Below are positions 1 to 5,155 of a DNA stretch of 5,894 bases, in pieces (within the stretch, counting starts at the first letter, position 1; every line of letters starts with the position of its first letter). Origin of the DNA: Actinomycetes bacterium. GTDB lineage: Bacteria > Actinomycetota > Acidimicrobiia > Acidimicrobiales > Palsa-688. A program made the position numbers and the translations under genes. The notes below the pieces were generated by a model. That model had not been told where the DNA came from, ran no database searches, and saw only the letters and a program-made list of their open reading frames with translations. The stretch is from the NCBI GenBank assembly GCA_021808665.1, contig JAKBBA010000178.1, positions 1 through 5,894 of the forward strand, written 5' to 3'.

Positions 1-59
1 CCGAACCGCACGGGGTTTAACGGGACGTCGCCCGGCCAGCCGGTGCGGGTGAGGAGAGA

Positions 60-713
60 TCAGACGCCGGCGATGACCAGCTTGTAGCCGTAGTCAGCCT
101 CGGTCATCGACCGTAGGTGGCCGTGGCGTTCGTCCCACCGGCCGGTCTCGAGGTCGTCGTGCAAAAGCTCGACGCCGGCGGCCAGGACCTCGGGGGCAAG
201 CTGGCTGGACCAAGACATCCCGGCGAGCACGCCGGGGTCCAGGTGAGCCTCCGGCCGATTCCAATAGGCGCAGCCGAAGCCGTCAGTGCAGTCACTGGGT
301 ATCATGACAACCTCGACGCGGAGGACATCGATGTGCTCAGCCACCATTGCCACGGTCGGTGCACGACGCTCGGAGTCGAGTTGCCACACGGCGGGGAAGT
401 AGTCGTCGATCAGCCAGTAGCCGTGGCGCACGAGGCCGTCGAAGAGCAGGAACACCTGTCGTCGGCTTACCCGGCGGACCTCGGCCAGCCCCGCACCGAG
501 ATCCGGCCAGTGGTGCAAAGTCAGCGTCCCCATCGCCCCATCGAAGGACTCATTGACGAACGGCAGGTCACCCGCCACGCCTTGCACGACCGGAGCGGCT
601 CCCGCCGGCCGTTGGCGGATCATGGTCATCGACGGCTCAAGAGCGATCACCCAGCGGTCGGTCGGGCGATCATCGACGCCAGCCCTGCAATCTACGTCGG
701 CGGCGGAAGCGGG
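60..713 (-). pseudogene. 5'-truncated class I SAM-dependent methyltransferase
   Basis: The readable part runs from a GTG at 650 to a TGA at 60-62 (196 residues) and matches the part of a class I methyltransferase after motif I. It shows a ribose-binding-type acidic residue in VIALEPS at the N-terminus, then GDLPF, then a SFDGAMGTLTLHHWPD segment, where such enzymes carry motifs II and III. The family normally has about 240-260 residues and begins with a glycine-rich SAM-binding loop, absent here. The same frame stays open upstream to a TGA at 714-716 and reads ADVDCRAGVDDRPTDRW, which resembles a motif I region (ADVGxGxGSYEPTDRW) damaged by small indels; read one frame over, the same bases give Ala-Gly in the right place. 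No methyltransferase N-terminus is visible between 717 and the tacT stop at 775. I infer a decayed gene. The alternative, a short functional protein from GTG 650, is unlikely without a SAM loop. Substrate unknown. Confidence 0.65.
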
Positions 714-720
714 TCAGAGA

Positions 721-744
721 GCTGACGGCTGGTACCGCTGACGG
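721..744. repeat. GCTGACGG direct repeat
   Basis: GCTGACGG occurs at 721-728 and again at 737-744, separated by 8 bases that include the KpnI-like palindrome GGTACC. It lies between the tacT stop and the methyltransferase remnant, exactly where the remnant loses its N-terminus. It may be a trace of a short-repeat deletion; there is no other sign of function. Confidence 0.4.
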
Positions 745-774
745 CCGGGGTGTCACTCCGAACGACGCCCCCAC

Positions 775-1296
775 TCATTGGACCTTCAGCGTCCGGTGGA
801 TATCCTTCATGAGCAGGACGAGGTGCAGCTCGTCGGTGGGGCTGGGCTCGAACTCGGGGACGAGGTGAAGGTAGAACTCGCGGGCGTCTTGTGACTCGGC
901 ATGGACGAGCAAACCTCGACATCCGATGTCAGCGGAGAGCCCGGCGAGGCGGACGAAGATGCCTTGGAGCAGGCCGACACCAAGCCCTTTGCCTTCATGG
1001 CCCACATCGACACCGAGCCGGGCGAGCAAGGCAACCGGTTGGGGGTAGCGGCCAGCACCTTTGCGGAGCCGTTCGGGGGCTGCCTCGGATTGGACCTGGG
1101 CCATGCACCAGGCGTAGTAGGCAACCACCCGGTCATCGCCGTGCTCGGTGACGACGAAGACCCGCGTGGTGCCGGTGTTGGCACACCGGCGGGCGTGATG
1201 TCGTAACCAATTGGTCTGCTCTCTCGACCGGCACGAGAAGCCGGTGAGGTCATGCGCCTCGCTGAGCGGCTCGGGTGGGCGGTAGGTGCCGCTCAA
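775..1296 (-). CDS. tacT: TacT-like GNAT acetyltransferase toxin
   Basis: This 173-residue protein has the GNAT fold seen in toxins paired with DUF1778 antitoxins. Visible features are the strand VFVVTEHGDDRVVAYYAWC (46-64), the acetyl-CoA-binding turn in VDVGHEGKGLGVGLL (96-110, pyrophosphate loop EGKGLG), the following helix, and ESQDAREFY (134-142), whose Tyr142 sits at the position of the conserved catalytic tyrosine of this family. Known TacT/AtaT/ItaT-type toxins acetylate the amino group of aminoacyl-tRNA and stop translation; which tRNA is targeted here cannot be read from sequence. The start is a TTG at 1296-1294, sharing 4 nt with the tacA stop, and no better in-frame start occurs before residue 65. 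There is no Shine-Dalgarno sequence near it, so translational coupling to tacA is likely. Length and motifs look intact. Confidence 0.9.
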   Translation of the reverse strand: MSGTYRPPEPLSEAHDLTGFSCRSREQTNWLRHHARRCANTGTTRVFVVTEHGDDRVVAYYAWCMAQVQSEAAPERLRKGAGRYPQPVALLARLGVDVGHEGKGLGVGLLQGIFVRLAGLSADIGCRGLLVHAESQDAREFYLHLVPEFEPSPTDELHLVLLMKDIHRTLKVQ

Positions 1297-1574
1297 TCAG
1301 TAAACGGGGAGGGGCGTTGCATCAACTGTCGGAGGCCGGGGACCTCGCGGGCACGCCGGGCGTTGATCGCCTCCCACTCTGCGAGAGCGGTGGCGTCGAG
1401 GTCGAAGTGGTCACGGTCGGCCAACACACGGCGGGCGGCGTCGTAGGCGTGGGTGATGACGAAGTCGGTCAGGTCGGTGCCGGTGACGCTGACAGCGCGG
1501 TCGATCAGTTCTCGCTCCTCTGGAGTGGTCCGCAGGTCCATGCGCCGGCTGCGTCGCCGTGATTGGGTCTCCAT
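1293..1574 (-). CDS. tacA: TacA-like DUF1778 antitoxin
   Basis: A 93-residue ribbon-helix-helix antitoxin of the DUF1778 (TacA) family. The DNA-binding part is a basic arm and strand (SRRMDLRTTPEER, 9-21), a first helix to about residue 31, and a second helix (DLTDFVITHAYDAARRVLAD, 34-53). The C-terminal third, from Phe57 through EWEAIN to the closing RPSPF, matches the toxin-wrapping tail typical of this family, including its terminal Ser-Pro-aromatic. It should dimerise, repress its own promoter and neutralise the acetyltransferase encoded 4 nt into its stop codon. The ATG at 1574 is chosen because GGAGG lies at 1586-1582, 7 nt upstream. The gene begins only about 50 bp from a tRNA 3'-end remnant, so the module abuts a likely integration junction. 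Confidence 0.92.
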   Translation of the reverse strand: METQSRRRSRRMDLRTTPEERELIDRAVSVTGTDLTDFVITHAYDAARRVLADRDHFDLDATALAEWEAINARRAREVPGLRQLMQRPSPFTD

Positions 1575-1599
1575 GTGTCAACCTCCGGTGGAAACTGTT

Positions 1600-1615
1600 G
1601 TGTACGTCCACTATA
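1600..1615 (-). promoter_or_regulatory. tacAT promoter and candidate operator
   Basis: On the minus strand TATAGT at 1615-1610 differs from the -10 consensus by one base and would place the transcription start near 1603, about 29 nt before the tacA ATG. No good -35 hexamer is seen at 16-18 bp. A near-palindrome, GTGTACGTCCAC (1600-1611; one mismatched base pair), overlaps the -10 and start point, a fitting place for an autorepressing ribbon-helix-helix dimer. The -35 region would fall inside the tRNA remnant. Inferred from position only. Confidence 0.45.
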
Positions 1616-1625
1616 CGGCCATGTT

Positions 1626-1658
1626 GAGGTCGGTGGTTCGATTCCACCTAGCCCCACC
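1626..1658 (+). other. Orphan tRNA 3' end (tRNA-Ile-like), att-type junction
   Basis: The sequence reads as the 3' part of a tRNA: variable loop AGGTC (1627-1631), T-stem GGTGG (1632-1636), T-loop TTCGATT (1637-1643), T-stem CCACC (1644-1648), acceptor 3' strand TAGCCCC (1649-1655), discriminator A and CC (1656-1658). The T-stem pairs perfectly over 5 bp. The matching acceptor 5' strand (GGGGCTA) and D-arm are absent upstream, so this is not a tRNA gene. The 3' strand matches best what I know of actinobacterial tRNA-Ile. Tyrosine-recombinase elements that insert at tRNA 3' ends leave such a displaced copy at their far end, which would place the element to the left of this site. Confidence 0.75.
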
Positions 1659-2066
1659 GTAAAGGCCCTGGTAGTGGGCTGCTTTAACGTTTTAACAACC
1701 GGATGAACCTGAGTGAACGCAGCACGCAAGCTGTTCCGGACCTTACTTACGGTTCGTCAAGCTCCGGCGTGCGCTGGCGGCTGTGCAGGTCAGCGGGCCG
1801 AACGTCGCCCTGGTCCGCCACTCACGGCCCGGGGCGGTCCTCTTGTCGTACCGGGACAGGCTTTCCCGTGGGTCACGCTTGGGTCACAACAAAGCCGGCG
1901 GTCAGCCGACGCATATCGCCGGTTCTCAGCAATTGCCTGGTCGACGCTGTGCCACGCCGGCGTGCCCGAGCCGATGTGGAAGAGAGCGCAGCGGGCTGAT
2001 CAGAACGTAGTTTCGGGTACGCGAGGGGTGAAAGCGAGTTTGCGCGGCCGCGTACGGTGGTGCTCG
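1659..2066. other. Intergenic stretch without a convincing gene
   Basis: About 400 bases between the tRNA remnant and the next gene. One plus frame is open from 1713 into the downstream gene, but the part before 2067 reads as Arg/Gly/Ala/Ser-rich low-quality peptide with no recognisable domain, so I treat it as non-coding. It contains a short AT-rich patch with TTTAACGTTTTAAC (1682-1695) just right of the tRNA remnant, where integrase arm or core sites might lie, and a GGGTCAC direct repeat. No terminator or clear promoter is seen. Confidence 0.5.
1870..1887 (+). repeat. GGGTCAC direct repeat, 11-bp period
   Basis: GGGTCAC is present at 1870-1876 and 1881-1887, start points 11 bp apart, so both copies would face the same side of the helix. 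This resembles a tandem protein-binding site, but no adjacent promoter is evident and chance is possible in GC-rich DNA. Confidence 0.3.
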
Positions 2067-2675
2067 ATGGAGCCTCTTCGGATTTACCTCGAGATTGGTA
2101 AGCGGTGGGTATTCGCCAGCGCCGTGGACTGGCCCGGCTGGTCGCGGAGGGGCAAAGGCGAGGAAGCCGCCATCAACACCCTGCTTGAGTACGCCGAGCG
2201 CTACGCGAAGGCTGCGGCGTTAGCCGTGCCAATCGTGTCGGTCGAGGTGGTCGGGCGGGTGGCGACGCGCAGCGGCATGGCTGACTTCGGAGCGCCGGGC
2301 GCAGTCGGGCCGTGGGACGACGAACCCCTCACTCCCAAGGAACTCGGACATCACTTGGGGCTGCTTGAGGCGTCGTGGGCGTACCTCGACGCCGTTGCCG
2401 CCGCCTCGGCCGCCGAGCTTCGTAAGGGGCCGCGTGGTGGTGGCCGCGATCGAGACGCCATGCTACGCCACGTGCGCGAGGCGGAGCGGGCTTACGCGCC
2501 GAAGGTGGGTTGCCGAGTACCACCTCGGACGCCGTGGGAGCAGCAACGGGCGATGATCGTAGCGGGGCTACAGACGGTGCCGCCCGACAGCGCCTGGCCG
2601 GTGCGATATGCCTTCCGACGGCTGGCCTGGCACATCTTGGACCACGCCTGGGAAATGGAGGACCGATCCTGCTGA
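2067..2675 (+). CDS. HicB-like / DinB-like two-part protein, function unknown
   Basis: With the ATG at 2067 the product has 202 residues. Residues 4-48 (LRIYLEIGKRWVFASAVDWPG, then a helix GEEAAINTLLEYAERYAKAA) follow the strand-strand-helix layout of HicB-type antitoxin domains, including a Pro-Gly turn after the second strand. Residues 88-200 look like a DinB/YfiT-type four-helix domain: KELGHHLGLLEASW (91-104) offers the first histidine (His95 or His96), and AWHILDHAWEMEDR (187-200) gives the HxxxH pair His189/His193, the usual metal triad. HVREAERAYAPKVG (135-148) is a helix common in actinobacterial DinB-like proteins. This start is chosen because it begins the recognisable fold; the frame is open back to 1713, but that part has no domain character. 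No Shine-Dalgarno sequence precedes 2067, so the mRNA may be leaderless or weakly translated. Proteins of this kind are usually labelled hypothetical; DinB-fold enzymes include metal-dependent thiol transferases. Enzymatic role not assignable. Confidence 0.75.
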   Translation: MEPLRIYLEIGKRWVFASAVDWPGWSRRGKGEEAAINTLLEYAERYAKAAALAVPIVSVEVVGRVATRSGMADFGAPGAVGPWDDEPLTPKELGHHLGLLEASWAYLDAVAAASAAELRKGPRGGGRDRDAMLRHVREAERAYAPKVGCRVPPRTPWEQQRAMIVAGLQTVPPDSAWPVRYAFRRLAWHILDHAWEMEDRSC

Positions 2676-2754
2676 CTTTCCCCCGTCTCGCCTGTCATCA
2701 TCTGGCGGGCCGGTGGTCACCGGACCGGGGCGACCTATCGTCCAGGTGCCGCCG

Positions 2755-2773
2755 GGTTCAAGTTGGTTCAAGT
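2755..2773 (+). repeat. GGTTCAAGT tandem repeat
   Basis: GGTTCAAGT occurs at 2755-2763 and 2765-2773, separated by one base (10-bp period). The second copy runs on as GGTTCAAGTCC, a string typical of tRNA T-loops, and its flanks (GTTGG/CCGGC) pair with two wobbles. No acceptor or anticodon arm is present, so this is not called a tRNA. Confidence 0.45.
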
Positions 2774-2896
2774 CCGGCTTGACCGGCCGATCACCGGAGA
2801 CGACCACGCGGTCGAATGAGGCGCCGTCGGTCTCCACCACGACAACTGGGCGGCTCCCGTATACCGCAGCCTCAACGGCCGCGACCGTGGTTTCGT

Positions 2897-2915
2897 TGCT
2901 ACCTCTCGGGTAGCA
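2897..2915. terminator. Perfect 7-bp hairpin between convergent genes
   Basis: TGCTACC (2897-2903) and GGTAGCA (2909-2915) form a perfect 7-bp stem with a 5-nt loop TCTCG. It lies about 55 bp beyond the tetR stop on the minus strand and 220 bp beyond the DinB-like gene on the plus strand. No T-run follows on either strand, so it is not a classical intrinsic terminator; GC-rich actinobacteria often use U-poor hairpins, which makes a weak bidirectional terminator possible. Confidence 0.35.
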
Positions 2916-2969
2916 GTGACTCGGATCAATTGGTGGCGGTAGCGGGCGGATGGTCGGAAGCCGGGGTGA

Positions 2970-3584
2970 CTAGCCGCTGCGCTTTGCGCTGCGAGCCGGG
3001 CTGGCGTGACTGGCGGTGATGCCTTGTAGGTAGCCGTCGAGCAGGCGGCGGCAGGTTGCATCCCATGGCTGGTCGGGATGGCGGGGCTGGGCGAGCATCG
3101 AGCCGAAGGTGATGATGTCGCCTGGCGTCACGTTGCCGTCGATCATGCCCGATGCGACGCCGCGGTCGAGGATGCGCTTGATGGCTCGGTGTACTTCGGC
3201 GCGGACGGCGATGGTGGACGGCGAGGTGATCGGCGGCCCGCCGTGTAGCGGTAGAACTAAGTCGTTGCGTTGGCTGATCGCGGCGTCGATGAAGAGGCGC
3301 AAGCATTCGATCGGGTCCGTTCCGGCCTGTTCGGCAGCGTGAACGTTGGCGAGCACCCGCTCGAAGGAGCGGTGGGTGAGTTCGGCGAGCAGCGCCTCAC
3401 GGTTCGGGAAGTGCCGGTAGAGCGTGCCCGGCCCGACGCCGGCGTCGGCGGCGATTCGGCCCATCGGTACCTGCAGGCCGTCGCGGTGCACTGCCACGGT
3501 GGCCGCTTTGAGCAGGCCTTCCTGGTTGCGTAAAGCGTCGCGTCGCTGCTCGCGTGAGCGGTCGCCGGGCGATGTGGTGGGCAT
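2970..3584 (-). CDS. TetR/AcrR-family transcriptional repressor
   Basis: With the ATG at 3584 the product has 204 residues, the usual TetR length. The N-terminal DNA-binding domain covers about residues 20-70. The helix-turn-helix is in MGRIAADAGVGPGTLYRHFPNR (41-62), with the family hallmark GTLYRHFxNREALL (53-66). The C-terminal two thirds (LFIDAAISQR onward) is the variable ligand-binding and dimerisation region, so the inducer cannot be named. An ATG at 3641 would add 19 residues, but these are encoded by the tandem repeat of the control region and read as Ser/Val low-complexity sequence, so I prefer 3584; no strong ribosome binding site supports either. The gene diverges from the cupin-esterase operon, 87 bp away, and most likely represses both itself and that operon. 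Confidence 0.92.
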   Translation of the reverse strand: MPTTSPGDRSREQRRDALRNQEGLLKAATVAVHRDGLQVPMGRIAADAGVGPGTLYRHFPNREALLAELTHRSFERVLANVHAAEQAGTDPIECLRLFIDAAISQRNDLVLPLHGGPPITSPSTIAVRAEVHRAIKRILDRGVASGMIDGNVTPGDIITFGSMLAQPRHPDQPWDATCRRLLDGYLQGITASHASPARSAKRSG

Positions 3585-3614
3585 AGGACCATTGAACCGT
3601 GTCGACGCGCCCGG

Positions 3615-3654
3615 TACACTCGATACACTCGATACGGACATAATCGTCCGTTTA
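3615..3654. promoter_or_regulatory. Divergent promoter/operator between tetR and cupin gene
   Basis: The region holds a perfect tandem 9-bp repeat, ACACTCGAT at 3616-3624 and 3625-3633. A perfect inverted repeat follows directly, ACGGAC (3634-3639) and GTCCGT (3646-3651), with a 6-bp spacer ATAATC. On the plus strand CATAAT (3639-3644) is one base from the -10 consensus and sits inside the inverted repeat, so a bound dimer would cover the cupin promoter. An 18-bp palindrome is normal size for a TetR-family operator. A good -35 hexamer is not seen. Operator assignment is inferred from symmetry and position. Confidence 0.6.
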
Positions 3655-3671
3655 CTAGATCAGGAGGTACT

Positions 3672-4202
3672 ATGGCGATTCCCCCCGACGACCTGTCCCG
3701 CGAACTTACCGTCGCCCGTCCAGACTCGGAGGAGGGTCTGCCGCACATCGGCCTGGTGGGCGACACGTACACGATCCTCGTCTCCGGGCAGGACACTGCC
3801 GGCAAGTACACGCTCATCGACATGCACGTGCCAGCAGGCGGAGGACCACCCCCGCACCGCCACGACTTCGAGGAGATGTTCAGTGTTCTCGAGGGCACTG
3901 TGGAGGTGACCTTCCGGGACGAGACGATCACGGCAAGCGCAGGCGAGACGATCAACGTCCCCGCCAACGCACGGCACGGCTTCACCAACGCGAGCACCGA
4001 AGCTTCGCGCCTGCTGTGCCTGTGTGCACCTGCCGGGCAAGACGAATTCTTCACCCTCGTCGGCCAACCCGTCGCGCATCGCACCGACGCGCCGCCTCCG
4101 CTCGACGACGAGGCACAGCAGGCCTTCCTGGCCAAAGTGCAGGACCTCGCGCCCCGGTATGCGACCGAGTTGCTGCCCCCGCCAGCCGCCCCGGCGACAT
4201 GA
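3672..4202 (+). CDS. Cupin-domain protein (possible dioxygenase-like)
   Basis: A 176-residue single-domain cupin. Motif 1 is GGGPPPHRHDFEEMFSVLEG (56-75), supplying His62, His64 and Glu68. Motif 2 is GETINVPANARHGFTN (91-106), supplying His102; Asn replaces the usual Gly after the Pro. All four metal ligands are therefore present. The layout (a strand pair TYTILVSGQDTAGKYTLIDMHVP before motif 1) resembles small quercetin-dioxygenase-like cupins, but single-domain cupins have many activities and the substrate is not determinable. The tail after residue 125 is an Ala/Pro-rich helix plus linker. The ATG at 3672 is well supported by AGGAGGT at 3662-3668. It is the first gene of an operon with the esterase, whose ATG overlaps its stop (ATGA, 4199-4202), and is probably controlled by the divergent TetR protein. 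Confidence 0.92.
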   Translation: MAIPPDDLSRELTVARPDSEEGLPHIGLVGDTYTILVSGQDTAGKYTLIDMHVPAGGGPPPHRHDFEEMFSVLEGTVEVTFRDETITASAGETINVPANARHGFTNASTEASRLLCLCAPAGQDEFFTLVGQPVAHRTDAPPPLDDEAQQAFLAKVQDLAPRYATELLPPPAAPAT

Positions 4203-5155
4203 CTTTCGAGCTCGACGCCGAGGTCGCCGCCACCCTGCAGGCCATTGCTGCTGCGAGCGGACCGGCGTCTCCATCACCCGCCGTCGGCGACGTCGCCGGA
4301 CGGCGGCTCAGCCTGAACGCGATGCTGGAGCAGTTCAACAACGTCGCGCAGTCGATCGCCGCCGATGTCGAGATCACCGAGCAGACGGTGCCCGCATCTG
4401 ACGGCCAGGCGTTGCGAGCACGGTGGTATCGCCCGGCGACGAGCGATAGCAGCGCTGCGGTGCTGTACCTGCACGGTGGGGGCATGATTCTCGGGTCCGT
4501 CCCGATTTTCGACGGGCCGGTCTCCCGCTACGTCGCTGCGACCGGCGTTCCGATGCTTTCGCTCGAGTACCGGCTCGCTCCCGAGCACCCGCACCCGACC
4601 CCCGTCGAGGATGTATATTCCGGCCTCGTCTGGCTGGCCAAGCACGCTGCGCAGCTCGGCATTGACACCGAGCGCATCGCGGTCATGGGTGACAGCGCCG
4701 GCGGCGGACTGGCCGCCGCGGTCGCCATCGTCGCTCGGGATCGCGGCGGCCCGGTGATTGCCCACCAGATACTGATCTACCCGATGCTCGACGACCGCAA
4801 CACCGTCCCAGACCAGCATCTAGTGCCGTTCGCCGCGTGGAGCTACGACGACAATCTGACGGGATGGACGGCGCTGCTCGGCGACAGGATCGGCAGGTCG
4901 CAGGTCGACCCGTCGGCGGCGCCCGCCCGGGTGGCCGACGCAACCGGTCTGCCCCCCGCGTACATCGAGGTCGGCCAACTGGACATCTTTCGCGACGAGG
5001 ACGTTACCTACGCCCTAACGCTCAGCCGTGGCGGCGTCCCCGTCGAGCTGCACCTACGCCCCGGCGTGCCCCACGAATTCGACGCCATCGCCTTCAGGGC
5101 CGACGTCTCGACCCGGGCCCTCGCCGACCGCCACCGCGTACTCCGCAGCCTTTGA
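4199..5155 (+). CDS. Family IV (HSL-like) alpha/beta-hydrolase esterase
   Basis: The 318-residue product is a complete bacterial hormone-sensitive-lipase-type carboxylesterase. The oxyanion-hole motif HGGG is at 92-95 (LYLHGGGMILGS) and is followed by the family's EYRLAPEHPHPTPVEDV (123-139). The nucleophile elbow GDSAGG is at 164-169 with Ser166. The acid is Asp262 in GQLDIFRDE (259-267) and the base is His292 in PHEFD (291-295). About 75 N-terminal residues form the cap region usual for the family. No signal peptide is seen, so it should act in the cytoplasm on short-chain or aromatic esters. The frame is open upstream inside the cupin gene, but the ATG at 4199 begins the normal N-terminus and shares ATGA with the cupin stop, which implies translational coupling. 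No terminator-like hairpin is obvious after the stop. Confidence 0.95.
   Translation: MTFELDAEVAATLQAIAAASGPASPSPAVGDVAGRRLSLNAMLEQFNNVAQSIAADVEITEQTVPASDGQALRARWYRPATSDSSAAVLYLHGGGMILGSVPIFDGPVSRYVAATGVPMLSLEYRLAPEHPHPTPVEDVYSGLVWLAKHAAQLGIDTERIAVMGDSAGGGLAAAVAIVARDRGGPVIAHQILIYPMLDDRNTVPDQHLVPFAAWSYDDNLTGWTALLGDRIGRSQVDPSAAPARVADATGLPPAYIEVGQLDIFRDEDVTYALTLSRGGVPVELHLRPGVPHEFDAIAFRADVSTRALADRHRVLRSL

Larger units (their letters stand above)
2676..2969. other. Convergent intergenic region with coding-like antisense stretch
   Basis: This 294-base gap separates two genes that converge on it. The minus strand carries an open frame from about 2958 down past 2700 with no ATG. Its middle part (about 2902-2700) reads like real protein: SNETTVAAVEAAVYGSRP, then VVVVETDGASFDRVVVSGDR, with mostly G/C third positions. 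I recognise no family, and the frame runs on into the antisense of the DinB-like gene, so it may be a gene remnant or chance. The region also contains a duplicated GGTTCAAGT and a perfect hairpin, listed separately. Confidence 0.4.

Noticed and set aside
117..725. Plus-strand 202-residue frame
   Set aside because: It is the mirror of the methyltransferase remnant; the minus frame carries recognisable motifs and this one has none.
1583..1658. Complete tRNA gene ending at 1658
   Set aside because: The acceptor 5' strand, D-arm and a proper anticodon loop (no U33 before CAT) cannot be found; only the 3' part is present.
1505..1729. Minus-strand 74-residue frame containing GLGGIEPPTSTW
   Set aside because: This peptide is the familiar artefact of translating the reverse complement of a tRNA 3' end; it supports the tRNA remnant and is not a gene.
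1713..2066. N-terminal 118-residue extension of the HicB/DinB-like protein
   Set aside because: Low-complexity Arg/Gly/Ala/Ser sequence without domain character; the recognisable fold begins at the ATG at 2067.
3585..3641. Longer TetR start at ATG 3641
   Set aside because: The added residues are encoded by the tandem repeat and the operator overlap; they are Ser/Val low complexity and lie outside the normal TetR N-terminus.
3257..4135. Minus-strand 292-residue frame across tetR and the cupin gene
   Set aside because: It is antisense to the well-supported cupin gene and out of frame with tetR, is rich in Arg/Ser/Pro, and has no motif; a GC-rich shadow.
4274..4819. Minus-strand 181-residue frame under the esterase gene
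   Set aside because: The plus strand carries the complete HGGG and GDSAGG motifs there; the antisense frame shows no family features.
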